64,000 nt of DNA from Actinomadura sp. WMMA1423 (GCF_006547145.1 NZ_CP041244.1:6448001-6512000), one strand, 5' to 3'. Positions 42,174-51,637 are shown, numbered from the stretch's first letter. Made by a program: numbers and translations. Notes: generated from the letters alone by a model not told the origin.

Positions 42174-42210
42174 GGAGACCGCCTCGCGGGGTGCGTGCGG
42201 GGCGGTCTCC
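42174..42210. terminator. bidirectional hairpin terminator
   Basis: GGAGACCGCC (42174-42183) pairs perfectly with GGCGGTCTCC (42201-42210) around a 17-nt GC-rich loop. It lies between the convergent DUF397 gene and the GON-domain gene, 12 bp from the latter's stop. No T tract. Confidence 0.65.
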
Positions 42211-42221
42211 GGGTGCGGTGG

Positions 42222-43085
42222 TCAGCTGGCGGTGCTGACGGAGCGGATGGAGCGGATCCGTCCGTCGAGTCCCAGCTCGGCGACCGGGCGGCCGCCTTGA
42301 CGCGGCCTCACCAGGAGCCGGTCGCCCTTCCGGGTGACCAGCGGGCCGTTCGACGGCGCGAGAACGAAGCAGAGCCCGCCGGCGACCTGAGGCTGGTCCG
42401 CGCAGTCCAGAGTGAGGTTGAGCATGCCCGGACTCGGGTTGAACGGGTTGAAGGCGACCGGAGTCGGCATGATCCAGCCGCAGAAGCCGCCGCCCTGCAG
42501 GTTGACGACCTGCGCTCCCGGGCTGACGGCCGCCGTGCCGGAGGCGTTCGAGCCGCTGGTGGCGAAGGTGTTGTTCACCTTGACGGCGGTCTTCCGCAGG
42601 TCGATGTTCGCCCGGCCGGAGGGACTGTTGTTGCACGACATCGCGACGGCGTAGGGCATGCTCGTCACGGTCGTGGTGCCGCTGTGCTGGAGCGAACCGG
42701 TGGACGAGGCGTACTTCAGGTCGCCGATGTCCACGGTGAAGGTGGCGGGGTCGAGGCGGAGCCGGGTGAACCTGGTCCTGACGTTCGTCCCGGGGGACGC
42801 GCCGCCCGCGGTGTACTGCGAGTAATTGACCGAGGGTCCGGTTTTCCCGAGGGTGATGTACTCCTTGGGGGCCGTCGCCATGTCAGCGCAGTAGACGGTG
42901 AAGAGCTTCGTTCCGTTGTGCAGCAGGTAGGTCCCGTTCGGAGCGTTCGGGATGTTCTGGCGGATCTGCTGGCAGGAGCGGTAGATCACAGGAGGCTGGG
43001 CGTGCGCGGGCATCGTCCCTGCCAGCGGCAGCGCGGCGCAGGCCGCCGCGAGGACCACCGATGTCCGGAATGGGATTTTCGCCAT
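42222..43085 (-). CDS. secreted GON domain-containing protein
   Basis: 287 residues with a clear Sec signal peptide (basic MAKIPFR, hydrophobic core, cleavage after AHA at 29). The mature part begins RSCQQIRQNIPNAPNGTYLL, then LFTVYCADMATAPKEYITL, NYSQYTAGG and TRFTRLRLDPATFTVDIGDL. This pattern matches the GON domain first described at the C-terminus of ADAMTS metalloproteases and found in some actinobacterial secreted proteins. Cysteine pairs suggest disulfides outside the cell. No protease domain is attached. AAAGGA lies 7 nt before the ATG. Function in bacteria is unknown; surface or carbohydrate binding is a guess. Confidence 0.78.
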   Translation of the reverse strand: MAKIPFRTSVVLAAACAALPLAGTMPAHAQPPVIYRSCQQIRQNIPNAPNGTYLLHNGTKLFTVYCADMATAPKEYITLGKTGPSVNYSQYTAGGASPGTNVRTRFTRLRLDPATFTVDIGDLKYASSTGSLQHSGTTTVTSMPYAVAMSCNNSPSGRANIDLRKTAVKVNNTFATSGSNASGTAAVSPGAQVVNLQGGGFCGWIMPTPVAFNPFNPSPGMLNLTLDCADQPQVAGGLCFVLAPSNGPLVTRKGDRLLVRPRQGGRPVAELGLDGRIRSIRSVSTAS

Positions 43086-43155
43086 GAATTCATCCTTTGT
43101 TAAGAGGCTGTGCTGTGCCGGAGATTAACAGCCGTTTCCGGCGCGGAGAACAGCG

Positions 43156-43195
43156 GCAAGGCAATACCGCTATCAGGGTATGGGCAAAGCCTTGC
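43156..43195. promoter_or_regulatory. nested inverted repeat upstream of GON gene
   Basis: GCAAGGC (43156-43162) and GCCTTGC (43189-43195) enclose a second pair, ATACC/GGTAT (43164-43168, 43177-43181). It lies 71 bp upstream of the GON gene start in a 277-bp AT-richer gap (43086-43362) that shows no gene. Could be an operator or a structured leader; no regulator is assigned. Confidence 0.4.
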
Positions 43196-43362
43196 GGAAA
43201 TAGTGAGGATGAATTTCGCTAAATGGTGATTTCTGCGTTCTGATCCCGGAAGGGAGTGAGAGGCCGGGCGGGTGGCAGACTGGTGACCGGCACCGCGGGG
43301 GGTGCGGGAGGCCGGGAGGGCCCGGTGGTCCGGTCGGGCGTCGAGCAGGGGGAGTCGGCTCG

Positions 43363-44301
43363 TTGAGCGTTGCAGAACCGTCGTCCGGGACGGCCGGGGA
43401 GGCGACCGCTGGGCGTCTCCCCGGCCGGGTCCGGGAGTGGCGGCCGCCGTGGCCGCTGGATCTGCGGGACGCGCTGGCGCCGCACCGGCGCGGGGCGCGC
43501 GACCCGGCGTTCCGGATCGAGCAGGACGGGTCCGTCTGGCGGGCGTCCCACACCCCGGAGGGGCCCGGCACGCTGCGCCTGCGGTGGGCGGGGGACGCCG
43601 TCGAGGCCACGGCCTGGGGGCCGGGGGCCGAGTGGCTGCTGGACGGGGTGCCCGAGCTACTGGGGGCCGCCGACGCGCCGGAGGGGTTCGTCCCCCGGCA
43701 CGACGTCGTCCGCGACCAGGTGCTCAAGCGGCCGGGGCTGAGGATCGGACGGACGCGCCGCGTCTTCGAGGCGCTCGTGCCGGCGGTCATGGAGCAGAAG
43801 GTGCTCGGGCAGGAGGCGTGGCGCGGCTGGGCCTACCTGCTGCGCAGGTTCGGGCAGCCCGCGCCCGGCGCCCCGCACATGCGGGTCCCGCCGCCGCCGG
43901 ACGTCTGGATCGGGATTCCCTCGTGGGAGTGGCACCGGTCCGGGCTGGAGGCCGTCCGGGCCCGGACCATCATCGGGGCGGCGCGGGTCGCGCGCCGGCT
44001 GGAGGAGGATCCGGGCGAGGCGCGGCTGCGGTCGCTGCCGGGCATCGGCGTGTGGACGGCCGCCGAGGTCAGGCAGCGCGCGGTGGGCGATCCCGACGCC
44101 GTCTCCGTCGGCGACTACCACCTGCCCGGCCTGGTCGGCTGGGCGCTGGCGGGCCGCAAGGTCGACGACGCCGGGATGCTGGAGCTGCTGGAGCCCTACG
44201 AAGGACATCGCTACCGGGTCACCCGGCTGCTGGAATCGTCCGGGATGCACCCGCCGAGGCGCGGCCCCCGGCTGCCTGTCCGGGACTACCGGTCGTTCTG
44301 A
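43363..44301 (+). CDS. DNA-3-methyladenine glycosylase family (AlkA-like, HhH-GPD)
   Basis: 312 residues. The helix-hairpin-helix reads LRSLPGIGVWTAAEVRQRA and is followed by the Gly/Pro loop and the catalytic aspartate in SVGDYHLPG (about residue 250). The N-terminal 100 residues are a beta domain as in AlkA. The enzyme removes alkylated bases from DNA in base excision repair; the lesion range is unknown. TTG 43363 has GGGGGAG 8 nt upstream. The 3' end overlaps the convergent small membrane protein gene by 83 bp. Confidence 0.83.
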   Translation: MSVAEPSSGTAGEATAGRLPGRVREWRPPWPLDLRDALAPHRRGARDPAFRIEQDGSVWRASHTPEGPGTLRLRWAGDAVEATAWGPGAEWLLDGVPELLGAADAPEGFVPRHDVVRDQVLKRPGLRIGRTRRVFEALVPAVMEQKVLGQEAWRGWAYLLRRFGQPAPGAPHMRVPPPPDVWIGIPSWEWHRSGLEAVRARTIIGAARVARRLEEDPGEARLRSLPGIGVWTAAEVRQRAVGDPDAVSVGDYHLPGLVGWALAGRKVDDAGMLELLEPYEGHRYRVTRLLESSGMHPPRRGPRLPVRDYRSF

Positions 44302-44431
44302 CCGGGGGCTGCGCCGTGCGGCGGCGCAGCCAGAAGTTGTTCGGGGCCCAGTCGAGGCCGTCCCTGCTGTCGGACCCGAAGAGGGGGCCGAGGACGGCGA
44401 GGGCGACGATCAGGCCGAGTACGTACAGCAT
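44219..44431 (-). CDS. small single-pass membrane protein
   Basis: 70 residues. One N-terminal helix (MLYVLGLIVALAVLGPLFG) leads into DSRDGLDWAPNNFWLRRR and a short disordered tail. I recall similar small proteins with a D-S-R-D-G-x-D-W motif in actinomycetes, of unknown function. The ribosome-binding site is strong (GGAG, 7 nt spacing), which supports it as a real gene despite antisense overlap of 83 bp with the AlkA-like gene. It is divergent from the LysR gene. Confidence 0.65.
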   Translation of the reverse strand: MLYVLGLIVALAVLGPLFGSDSRDGLDWAPNNFWLRRRTAQPPVRTTGSPGQAAGGRASAGASRTIPAAG

Positions 44432-44590
44432 CGCTCTTCTCCTTGGGATCGCAGTTGCAGCGTTCCCGCGCGGGACGAGGAGAGGAGCCGGGGTCGCCGC
44501 CTCTTCTTCCTTCGCACCTACAGTTTGACTCCGTCCAACATTGAGGTCCAGCGAGGGTTCCTGGAGGGATTGTGTAAGAATCGCTTCACT

Positions 44591-45535
44591 ATGCTGGATC
44601 TCGGGCGATTGCGGGTACTGCGCGAGCTCAAGCTGCGGGGCACGCTCGCGGCGGTCGCCGACTCCCTCGGCTACACGCCGTCCGCGGTGTCGCAGCAGCT
44701 CGCGCAGCTGCAGCGGGACGTCGGCGTGCCGGTCGTCGAGCGCGCCGGCCGCCGGCTGCGGCTGACCGAGGCGGGCGAGGTGCTGGTCGAGCACGCCGAC
44801 GTGCTCCTGGCACGCGCGAAGCGCGCCGAGGAGGAGGCGCTCGCGGCGAGCGGGCGCGTCGCGGGCGCGGTGCGGCTCGTCGGCTTCCAGACGGCGCTGC
44901 TGCACGTCCTCGCGCCCGCCCTGCCGCGGCTGGCGGAGGCGTACCCCGAACTCGTGGTGGACGTGCTGGACGAGGAGTTCCACCGGGTGCTCCAGGCGCT
45001 GGTGCTCCAGGAGATCGACGTCGTGCTGACCGACGAGTACTCGCACCTGCCGCGCCCGCGCAGGCCCGAGCTGACCTCCGAGGTCCTCGTGACCGAGATG
45101 ATGCGGGTCGGGATGCCCGAGGACCACCCCCTCGCCCGCGAGGGCGGCCCGGTCCGGCTGGCCGACCTGGCCGGGTGCCCGTGGGCGACCGGCCACGTCG
45201 GCACCAACCACGCCGACCTGCTCGAACGGACGTGCGTCGAGCTGGGCGGCTTCCGGCCCGACGTGCGCTACCGGTCCAACGACCTGATGGTCATCTTCGC
45301 GATGGTCGCCCAGGGCGGCGCGGTCTGCCTGGTGCCCGACCTCGCGCTCGCCGAGCGGGAGGAGGGCATCGTCGTGCGGGACGTCGCGGAGGCCCCCGTG
45401 GAGCGCCGCATGGTCATGTGGACGCGCCTCGGAGCGGAGGTGCGGCCGTCGGTCGAGGCCGTGCTGCGGGAACTGCGCCGCTCGGCGGACCTGCTGGTCG
45501 AGCGCCGCCCCAGCGTCCACCGCGGCGCGCCCTGA
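44591..45535 (+). CDS. LysR-family transcriptional regulator
   Basis: 314 residues. The HTH is N-terminal: LDLGRLRVLRELKLRGTLAA then YTPSAVSQQLAQLQRD (recognition helix) and RRLRLTEAGEVLVEHA. Residues 90-300 form the periplasmic-binding-like effector domain (VRLVGFQTALLHVLAPALPR). The effector is unknown. ATG 44591 fits the usual LysR start; an in-frame TTG at 44525 adds an unconserved leader. It points away from the small membrane protein gene and converges on fbiC. Confidence 0.86.
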   Translation: MLDLGRLRVLRELKLRGTLAAVADSLGYTPSAVSQQLAQLQRDVGVPVVERAGRRLRLTEAGEVLVEHADVLLARAKRAEEEALAASGRVAGAVRLVGFQTALLHVLAPALPRLAEAYPELVVDVLDEEFHRVLQALVLQEIDVVLTDEYSHLPRPRRPELTSEVLVTEMMRVGMPEDHPLAREGGPVRLADLAGCPWATGHVGTNHADLLERTCVELGGFRPDVRYRSNDLMVIFAMVAQGGAVCLVPDLALAEREEGIVVRDVAEAPVERRMVMWTRLGAEVRPSVEAVLRELRRSADLLVERRPSVHRGAP

Positions 45536-45545
45536 CCGGCGGAGG

Positions 45546-48110
45546 TCACCCGGGCGGTGTCACCGGGGTCAGGGTGAGCGCCCGCCGCCCGAAGTGCCCG
45601 ATGCCGTCCGTGCGCCTTGACGCCTCCAACCGCTCGGCGGGAACGTCGCCGTAGAGCGTGGTGCGCTGCCTGGCGGGACGGCCCGCGCGAGCGGCTATCG
45701 CCTCCAGTTCGCTGATGGGCTTGAACGACCCGTTCTCGGACCCGGCCATGCGGCTGATGGTCTCCTCCATGAGCGTCCCGCCGAGGTCGTTCACCCCTCC
45801 CTGGAGGACGCGCGTGCACAGCTCGTCCCCGAGCTTCACCCAGGACGTCTGGATGTTGGAGATCGCGCCGTGCAGCAGGATGCGCGCCAGCGCGTGGACG
45901 GCGATGTTCTCCCGCGCGGTCGGCCCAGGACGGGCCAGCCCGGCCAGGTAGATGGGCGAGTTGTGGTGGACGAACGGCAGCAGCACGAACTCGCTGAACC
46001 CGCCCGTCCGCTCCTGGATCGACCGCAGCAGCCTGATGTGCGCGACCCAGTGCGCGGGCGTGTCCACGTGCCCGTACATCATCGTGGACGTCGTCGGGAT
46101 CCCGATCCCGTGCGCGGTCGTGACGACCTCGACCCACTGGTCGGTGGGCAGCTTGCCCTTGGTCAGGACCCAGCGCACGTCGTCGTCCAGGATCTCGGCG
46201 GCGGTCCCCGGCAGGGAGTCGACTCCCGCCTCCTTCGCCGCCTCCAGCCACTCCCGGATCGACAGGTCGGTTCGCGACGCGCCGTTCACGACCTCCATGG
46301 GGCTGTAGGAGTGCAGGTGGATGCCGGGCGCGCGGCGCTTCACCTCGCGGGCGAGGTCGAAGTACGCGGTGCCGGGCAGGTCCGGGTGGATCCCGCCCTG
46401 CATGCAGACCTCGGTGGCGCCGGCCTCCCATGCCTCGTCGACGCGGTCCCCGACCTGCTCCAGGGAGAGCGTGTAGGCGTCGGCGTCCGTGCGGCGCTGC
46501 GCGAACGCGCAGAACCGGCAGCCGGTGTAGCAGACGTTGGTGAAGTTGATGTTGCGGGTGACGACGTAGGTGACGTCGTCGCCGACGGTGTCGCGCCGCA
46601 GGCCGTCGGCCAGCGCGGCGAGCGCGTCCAGCTCCGGGCCCTCGGCGTGCAGGAGGGCGAGCGCCTCGTCGTCGGACAGCCCCGCCGGGTCGCGCTCGGC
46701 GCGCGCGAGGGCGGCCTTGACGTCGGCGTCGAACCGCTGGGGCGCGGTCATGCGGTCGCGCAGCGCGTCCCAGTCGCCGTACACCTCGTCGAAGTCGTCG
46801 CGCCGGTCCGCGGTGCGGCCGGTCGTGTCGATCTCGGTGTGCAGGTCGGTCCGGCCGGAGGCCGTGAAGCCGCCGTCGGGCTCCTGCCAGGGGCGCCCTT
46901 CCAGCACGGCGTCCTTGCGCGCCAGGCCCGTCGCGGGGTCGGCCAGGGCGGCGACGTGGCCCGCGAGCCGCGGGTCCAGCCACGGCTCCCCGCGCCGCAC
47001 GTACTCCGGGTAGATCGTGAGCCGCTCGCGCAGCTCGAAGCCCGCCCCGGCGGTCCGTTCGGCCAGCTCCTCGATCTGCGGCCACGGCCGCTCCGGGTTC
47101 ACGTGGTCGGGCGTCAGCGGCGACACCCCGCCCCAGTCGTCGATCCCGGCGCGCAGCATCAGCGCGTACTGGTCGGCGACCAGGTTCGGGGGCGCCTGGA
47201 CGCGCGCCTTCGGCCCGAGGACGAGCCGCGTCACCGCGATCGTCGCGGCCAGCTCCTCCAGCTCGGCGTCCGGGGTGTCGCGCATCTTCGTGTCGGGCTT
47301 CGCGCGGAAGTTCTGGACGATCACCTCCTGGATCGCCCCGTACTCGCGCATCGTCCGCCGGATCTCGAAGATCGCGTCCGCGCGCTCCTCGACCGTCTCG
47401 CCGATCCCGATGAGGATTCCGGTCGTGAACGGCACGTTCGTGCGGCCCGCGTCCTCCAGGACCCGCAGCCGGATGGCCGGGTCCTTGTCGGGCGATCCGA
47501 AGTGGGGGCCGCCGCGCTCGCTGAACAGCCGCGTCGCGGTCGTCTCCAGCATCATCCCCATGGACGGCGCGACCGGCTTGAGCCGCTGGAAGTCGCGCCA
47601 GGTCAGCACCCCGGGGTTCAGGTGCGGCAGCAGCCCGGTCTCCTCCAGGACGCGGACCGCCATCGCGCGCACGTACGAGAGCGTGTCGTCGTAGCCGTGC
47701 GCGTCCAGCCACTCGCGCGCCGGGCGCCACCGGTCCTCGGGACGGTCCCCGAGGGTGAACAGCGCCTCCTTGCAGCCCAGCTCCGCGCCCCGCCGCGCGA
47801 TCTCCAGCACCTCGTCAGGGCTGAGGTAGGGGGAGTCCAGCCGGTGCGGGACGGTCGCGAACGTGCAGTACCCGCAGCGGTCCCGGCACAGCCGGGTCAG
47901 CGGGATGAAGACCTTGCGGCTGTAGGTGATGACGCCCGGACGGCCCGCGGCCTCCAGACCGGCGTCCCGGGTGCGGGCCGCGTGGGCGAGCAGGTCGTCG
48001 AGCTGCGCCCCGCGGGCGCGCAGCAGCGTGGTGGCCTCGGATCGGTCCAGTGTCTTGCCGTCGCGCGCGCGGGCCAGGGCCCGGCGAAGAGCGGAGCTCG
48101 GGGCGTCCAT
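45546..48110 (-). CDS. fbiC: FO synthase (fused CofG/CofH radical SAM enzyme)
   Basis: 854 residues, full length for actinobacterial FbiC. Two radical SAM modules are visible: the N-terminal CofG module with C-x3-C-x2-C at C75, C79, C82 (CRDRCGYC), and the C-terminal CofH module with a second C-x3-C-x2-C near residue 527 (CYTGCRFC). It joins a pyrimidine precursor and tyrosine to make 7,8-didemethyl-8-hydroxy-5-deazariboflavin, the chromophore of coenzyme F420. ATG 48110 lies 6 nt after TAGAGT, so translation is probably leaderless. It is close to fbiA and fbiB, on the same strand but separated by a terminator. Confidence 0.95.
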   Translation of the reverse strand: MDAPSSALRRALARARDGKTLDRSEATTLLRARGAQLDDLLAHAARTRDAGLEAAGRPGVITYSRKVFIPLTRLCRDRCGYCTFATVPHRLDSPYLSPDEVLEIARRGAELGCKEALFTLGDRPEDRWRPAREWLDAHGYDDTLSYVRAMAVRVLEETGLLPHLNPGVLTWRDFQRLKPVAPSMGMMLETTATRLFSERGGPHFGSPDKDPAIRLRVLEDAGRTNVPFTTGILIGIGETVEERADAIFEIRRTMREYGAIQEVIVQNFRAKPDTKMRDTPDAELEELAATIAVTRLVLGPKARVQAPPNLVADQYALMLRAGIDDWGGVSPLTPDHVNPERPWPQIEELAERTAGAGFELRERLTIYPEYVRRGEPWLDPRLAGHVAALADPATGLARKDAVLEGRPWQEPDGGFTASGRTDLHTEIDTTGRTADRRDDFDEVYGDWDALRDRMTAPQRFDADVKAALARAERDPAGLSDDEALALLHAEGPELDALAALADGLRRDTVGDDVTYVVTRNINFTNVCYTGCRFCAFAQRRTDADAYTLSLEQVGDRVDEAWEAGATEVCMQGGIHPDLPGTAYFDLAREVKRRAPGIHLHSYSPMEVVNGASRTDLSIREWLEAAKEAGVDSLPGTAAEILDDDVRWVLTKGKLPTDQWVEVVTTAHGIGIPTTSTMMYGHVDTPAHWVAHIRLLRSIQERTGGFSEFVLLPFVHHNSPIYLAGLARPGPTARENIAVHALARILLHGAISNIQTSWVKLGDELCTRVLQGGVNDLGGTLMEETISRMAGSENGSFKPISELEAIAARAGRPARQRTTLYGDVPAERLEASRRTDGIGHFGRRALTLTPVTPPG

Positions 48111-48116
48111 GCGGGC

Positions 48117-48122
48117 ACTCTA
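48117..48122 (-). promoter_or_regulatory. -10 element of fbiC, leaderless-type
   Basis: TAGAGT on the minus strand (fits TANNNT) ends 6 nt before the fbiC ATG; no Shine-Dalgarno sequence lies between them. Transcription would start at or next to the start codon. Confidence 0.5.
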
Positions 48123-48180
48123 TGCCAAGCGTCATAATTCGCGCCGCGCCGGGGTCGGCAAAGACCGGACAAAAAGGAAT

Positions 48181-48205
48181 GGCCTCGGCCGTACAAGCCG
48201 AGGCC
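48181..48205 (-). terminator. rho-independent terminator after fbiA-fbiB
   Basis: GGCCTCGGC/GCCGAGGCC, a perfect 9-bp stem with a 7-nt loop, is followed on the minus strand by ATTCCTTTTTG, a T-rich tail. It lies 63 bp beyond the fbiB stop, and upstream of fbiC. It is the most canonical intrinsic terminator in the window. A shorter stem at 48246-48265 (CGGCCGG/CCGGCCG) directly after the stop may assist. Confidence 0.75.
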
Positions 48206-48267
48206 CACCCGATCTATTCCCGCCCGATCACCCGATCCGTTTCACCGGCCGGCTTCTCCCGGCCGCG

Positions 48268-49602
48268 TCACCTGACCTCGATGAAGGCGTCCGGGGAGCG
48301 CGGCGGGCGCTCGCGCGGCGGCGCGGCCGCACGGCCCACCCCGACGGCGCCCATCGGATCCCAGTCGTCCGGCAGGTCGAGGACGTCGCGGACCACGTCC
48401 CGGCAGAACATCGTGCTCGACACCCAGCACGAGCCGAGCCCCTCCACGGCCAGCGCGACCAGCAGGTTCTCCACCCCCGCCCCGGCGGCCACCACGAACA
48501 TCTCCCGCTCGGCCCGCGAGCGCCGCTCGTCGGGGTAGTCGTGCGACCCGTCCATGACCAGGCACGGGACGACGAGGTAGGGAGCCCGGCGCAGCACCTC
48601 GCCGCGCCGCAGCCGCTTGGCGACCGACTCCTCGGAGAAGCCGTCGCGGCGCAGGTCGGCCTCCCAGGCGTCGCGCATCGCGTCCAGCAGCCGCGTCCGC
48701 GACTCCGCCGACTCCAGCAGGACGAACCGCCACGGCGTGGTGTGGTGCGGCGCCGGCGCGGTGATCGCGGCGCCGACCGCCCGCCGCACCGCGGCCGGGT
48801 CCACCGGCTCGGCGGTGAACTCGCGGATCGTGCGCCGCGCGCGCAGGACGTCCGCCGACCCGAAGCGGAACATGTCCTCCTCGGGCGGGCGCTGAAGGGC
48901 CCGCCCGCCGGGCCCGTCCTCCCGCGTGACCAGGCCGGACAGCCCGCGCACGACCGCGATCGGCACGCCCTCCAGCTTGCCCTTGACCAGTTCGCCGGCC
49001 GCCGCGATCTCGTCGGCCACCGCCGTGATCGTCGCGTCCAGGCGGTTGCCGTGGGCGTCCTCGCGCCCGCGCAGGTCGCTGAGCGGGGCGAGCCCGGCGG
49101 CGCCGATCGCCGCGTCCGTCAGCCCGTTGCGCCAGGGCCGCCCGAGCGTGTCCGACACGATCACGGCCACGTCGGCGCCGGTCCGCCGCCGCACCCCGGC
49201 CCGGATGCGGCGGGCCGAGGCGTCCGGGTCCTCCGGCAGCAGCAGCACCGTGCCGGGCCGCGTGTTGGACGCGTCCACCCCCGCGGCGGCCAGCACCAGG
49301 CCCTGCCGCGTCTCCACGATCCGGGTCTCGCCGCGCGCGTGCGCCCGCCGCGCCACGACCCGCACGGTCTCGGCGTCGATGGCCTTCTCCCGGTCGCCGG
49401 CGACCAGGACCCGTCCCTCCGCCTTGCTGACGATCTTGGACGTGACCACGAGCACGTCGCCGTCCTCGACCGTCCCGTCCGGGATCAGCGCCGCGATGTC
49501 GTCGCCCTCGCCGACCTCAGGCAGCCCCGGCACGCCGAAGACCTCGAACCTCCCGGGGGGGACGCCCGCGCCCCGGTCCGCTCCGCCCGGCCCCGCGCTC
49601 AC
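48268..49602 (-). CDS. fbiB: coenzyme F420 gamma-glutamyl ligase with nitroreductase-like domain
   Basis: 444 residues in the two-domain actinobacterial form. Residues 1-235 are the CofE-like ligase ([33 protein letters not shown]). Residues 245-444 are the FMN-binding nitroreductase-like domain ([32 protein letters not shown]). It reduces dehydro-F420-0 and adds glutamates to F420-0. The GTG overlaps the fbiA stop as GTGA, so the pair is translationally coupled. Confidence 0.93.
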   Translation of the reverse strand: MSAGPGGADRGAGVPPGRFEVFGVPGLPEVGEGDDIAALIPDGTVEDGDVLVVTSKIVSKAEGRVLVAGDREKAIDAETVRVVARRAHARGETRIVETRQGLVLAAAGVDASNTRPGTVLLLPEDPDASARRIRAGVRRRTGADVAVIVSDTLGRPWRNGLTDAAIGAAGLAPLSDLRGREDAHGNRLDATITAVADEIAAAGELVKGKLEGVPIAVVRGLSGLVTREDGPGGRALQRPPEEDMFRFGSADVLRARRTIREFTAEPVDPAAVRRAVGAAITAPAPHHTTPWRFVLLESAESRTRLLDAMRDAWEADLRRDGFSEESVAKRLRRGEVLRRAPYLVVPCLVMDGSHDYPDERRSRAEREMFVVAAGAGVENLLVALAVEGLGSCWVSSTMFCRDVVRDVLDLPDDWDPMGAVGVGRAAAPPRERPPRSPDAFIEVR

Positions 49603-50552
49603 TCGGCGACCCCCGTCCGCTTCAGCTCCACCGCGAGGTCCAGGGCCGCGCGCGCGATCGCGGCCGTCGCCTCGGGGTCGCGCATCAGCAGCGGCCGGGA
49701 GCGCACCTCGATGCCCTCCACCCGCACGTCCGCGTCGGCCTCGTCGACGAGCCAGCCGTCCAGCAGCCCGAGGCCGTAGTGCTCGGCGACGGCGCGCGCC
49801 GACGTCTCCACCCCGACCGCGGTTAGGCACGCGTCGGCCATCCCCCGCACGGGCGCCCCGCCGACGATGGGCGACACGCCCACCACGGTCTTCGCCGCCA
49901 CCGCGTCCCGGATGCCGGGCACCGCCAGGATCGTCCCGATGCTCACCACCGGGTTGGACGGCGGGAACAGCACCACGTCGGCGGCCTCGACCGCCGCCAG
50001 GACGCCCGGCGCCGGCTTGGACTCCGCGGCGCCGACCGCCGCGATCGACAGGGCCGGGACCGAGGCGCGCAGCCGCACCCACCACTCCTGGAAGTGGATC
50101 GCGCGCCGCCCCTGCTCGTCCTCGACCACCACGTGCGTCTCGACCTGGTCGTCGGTCATCGGCAGCAGCCGGACCCCCGGCCGCCACCGGTCGCACAGCG
50201 CCTCGGTGACCGCCGACAGCGGGTAGCCGGCCGCCAGCATCTGCGTCCGCACGATGTGCGTCGCGAAGTCGCGGTCGCCGAGCCCGAACCATCCCGGCCC
50301 CACCCCGTAGGCGGCCAGTTCCTCCTTGACGGTGAACGTCTCCTCCGCCCGGCCCCAGCCCTGCTCCTCGTTGATGCCGCCGCCGAGCGTGTACATCACG
50401 GTGTCCAGGTCGGGGCAGACCCGCAGGCCGAACAGGGAGATGTCGTCCCCGGTGTTGCCGATGACGGTGATCTCCGCCTCCGGGGCGGCCGCCAGGAGCC
50501 CGCGCAGGAAACGGGCGCCGCCGATCCCGCCCGCCAACGCCACGATCTTCAT
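49599..50552 (-). CDS. fbiA: 2-phospho-L-lactate/phosphoenolpyruvate transferase (CofD type)
   Basis: 317 residues. The N-terminus [19 protein letters not shown] is diagnostic, followed by [19 protein letters not shown] and [15 protein letters not shown]. It moves the phospholactyl or phosphoenolpyruvyl group from its GDP-linked donor onto FO to give (dehydro-)F420-0. ATG 50552 lies 7 nt after a TAGGGT -10-like hexamer, implying a leaderless mRNA; upstream in-frame codons are not conserved in character. Confidence 0.94.
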   Translation of the reverse strand: MKIVALAGGIGGARFLRGLLAAAPEAEITVIGNTGDDISLFGLRVCPDLDTVMYTLGGGINEEQGWGRAEETFTVKEELAAYGVGPGWFGLGDRDFATHIVRTQMLAAGYPLSAVTEALCDRWRPGVRLLPMTDDQVETHVVVEDEQGRRAIHFQEWWVRLRASVPALSIAAVGAAESKPAPGVLAAVEAADVVLFPPSNPVVSIGTILAVPGIRDAVAAKTVVGVSPIVGGAPVRGMADACLTAVGVETSARAVAEHYGLGLLDGWLVDEADADVRVEGIEVRSRPLLMRDPEATAAIARAALDLAVELKRTGVAE

Positions 50553-50559
50553 GGGCTTA

Positions 50560-50565
50560 ACCCTA
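50560..50565 (-). promoter_or_regulatory. -10 element of fbiAB, leaderless-type
   Basis: TAGGGT on the minus strand ends 7 nt before the fbiA ATG with no ribosome-binding site in between. The geometry matches that of fbiC, so the two F420 units may share the same initiation mode. Confidence 0.45.
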
Positions 50566-50671
50566 CGGTGATCCGCGACGCGGCCGGAGGGGTCGCCGCT
50601 CCGGGCGACACTATGCAAAGCTTTGCCTGCAATGGGGAATGCCCCGGTCCATCAGTCTTGGAGATGTCACC

Positions 50672-51601
50672 GTGAACAAGGAAGCCGTCCAGCGCCTGCG
50701 CGAACCGGCCGCCTGGGTTTTGCTCGCCGCGGCGGGCGTGCACCTGCTCGCGGGCATCATCCAGCTTCTCGCCGGCGGGGGCACGTTCACGCTGCGCGCC
50801 CTGTCCCAGACCAACGACGGGACGTTCATCCAGGTCGCCATGGTCGGCCTCGTCGCCCTGGCGGTCGCGCTGACGACCTCGGGCGCCACCCCGACCCCGC
50901 AGGCGCGCACGATCGCGATGGGCGCGCTCGGCATCCTCGGCGGCATCGCGCTGTTCGGCGTGATCGCGTGGCTGAGCGGCATGCTCGCCGACTCCGACTA
51001 CGCGGGCGCGGTGAGCAAGCTCACGACCTTCCTGGTGGGCGCAGGCGACCTCGCCGTGGTCGGCGTGGGCGGCTGGTTCGTCTTCACGGTCTTCAAGGGG
51101 ATGCAGCCCCCGCGCCCTCAGCAGCCGCAGATGCAGCAGCAGGGCGGCTACCCCGACTACGGGTACCAGCAGGGCCAGCAGCAGTACGGGCAGCAGCAGT
51201 ACGGCCAGCAGGACTACCAGCAGTACCAGCAGTACGGGCAGCAGCAGGCCGGTGAGGGGCAGCAGGCCCCCCAGCAGGGCTACGAGCAGCAGTACGGCCA
51301 GCAGCAGTACGGCCAGGCCGCCCAGCAGGGGTACGGGCAGCAGCAGTACGGCCAGCAGGACTACCAGCAGTACGGCGCCCAGGGCGGCTACCAGGCCGGC
51401 CAGCAGGGCTACGACCAGCAGGGCCAGCAGCAGGGCCAGCCGTCCGCCGACCAGGAGGAGATGGGCGAGTGGACCCGCGCCTACGGCGGCAGCGGCGGCT
51501 CCGGCCAGGACCCGCAGGGCACCCAGCCCGCTCCGCCGCAGGGCGGCGACCAGGAGGCCGGCGACTGGTACCGGGACAACCGGCCCCCGCCCCCGCAGTA
51601 G
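50672..51601 (+). CDS. four-helix membrane protein with Q/Y/G-rich low-complexity tail
   Basis: 309 residues. Residues 1-145 hold four hydrophobic helices (PAAWVLLAAAGVHLLAGII is the first). Residues 150-260 are a low-complexity tail built from QQYGQQ, YQQ and QQGY units, then an acidic/proline end (EWTRAYGG, GDWYRDNRPPPP). Such tails are flexible and prone to phase separation or cross-linking. Function unknown; similar DUF-type membrane proteins with glutamine-rich tails are common in actinomycetes. GTG 50672 has GGAG 8 nt upstream. It is divergent from fbiA and followed by two hairpins. Confidence 0.72.
   Translation: MNKEAVQRLREPAAWVLLAAAGVHLLAGIIQLLAGGGTFTLRALSQTNDGTFIQVAMVGLVALAVALTTSGATPTPQARTIAMGALGILGGIALFGVIAWLSGMLADSDYAGAVSKLTTFLVGAGDLAVVGVGGWFVFTVFKGMQPPRPQQPQMQQQGGYPDYGYQQGQQQYGQQQYGQQDYQQYQQYGQQQAGEGQQAPQQGYEQQYGQQQYGQAAQQGYGQQQYGQQDYQQYGAQGGYQAGQQGYDQQGQQQGQPSADQEEMGEWTRAYGGSGGSGQDPQGTQPAPPQGGDQEAGDWYRDNRPPPPQ
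51115..51445 (+). repeat. in-frame CAG/TACGGC-type repeats encoding Q/Y/G tail
   Basis: Irregular repeats of CAGCAGTACGGC and CAGCAGGGCTAC-like units encode the low-complexity tail of the membrane protein. Copies differ by whole codons, consistent with slippage or unequal exchange. They are coding, not a CRISPR array. Confidence 0.7.
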
Positions 51602-51614
51602 GGGCACGATGACG

Positions 51615-51637
51615 GCCGCCGGGCGACGCCCGGCGGC
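51615..51637. terminator. hairpin terminator
   Basis: GCCGCCGGGC/GCCCGGCGGC is a perfect 10-bp stem with a 3-nt loop, 13 bp after the stop of the Q/Y/G protein. A second stem (CCCGCCG/CGGCGGG, 51657-51678) follows 19 bp later. No T tracts. The rest of the 297-bp gap to whiB holds the whiB promoter region. Confidence 0.65.

Noticed and set aside
51115-51445. Repeat array resembling CRISPR or minisatellite
   Set aside because: Repeats are irregular, in frame and encode the Q/Y/G tail of a membrane protein; there are no unique spacers.
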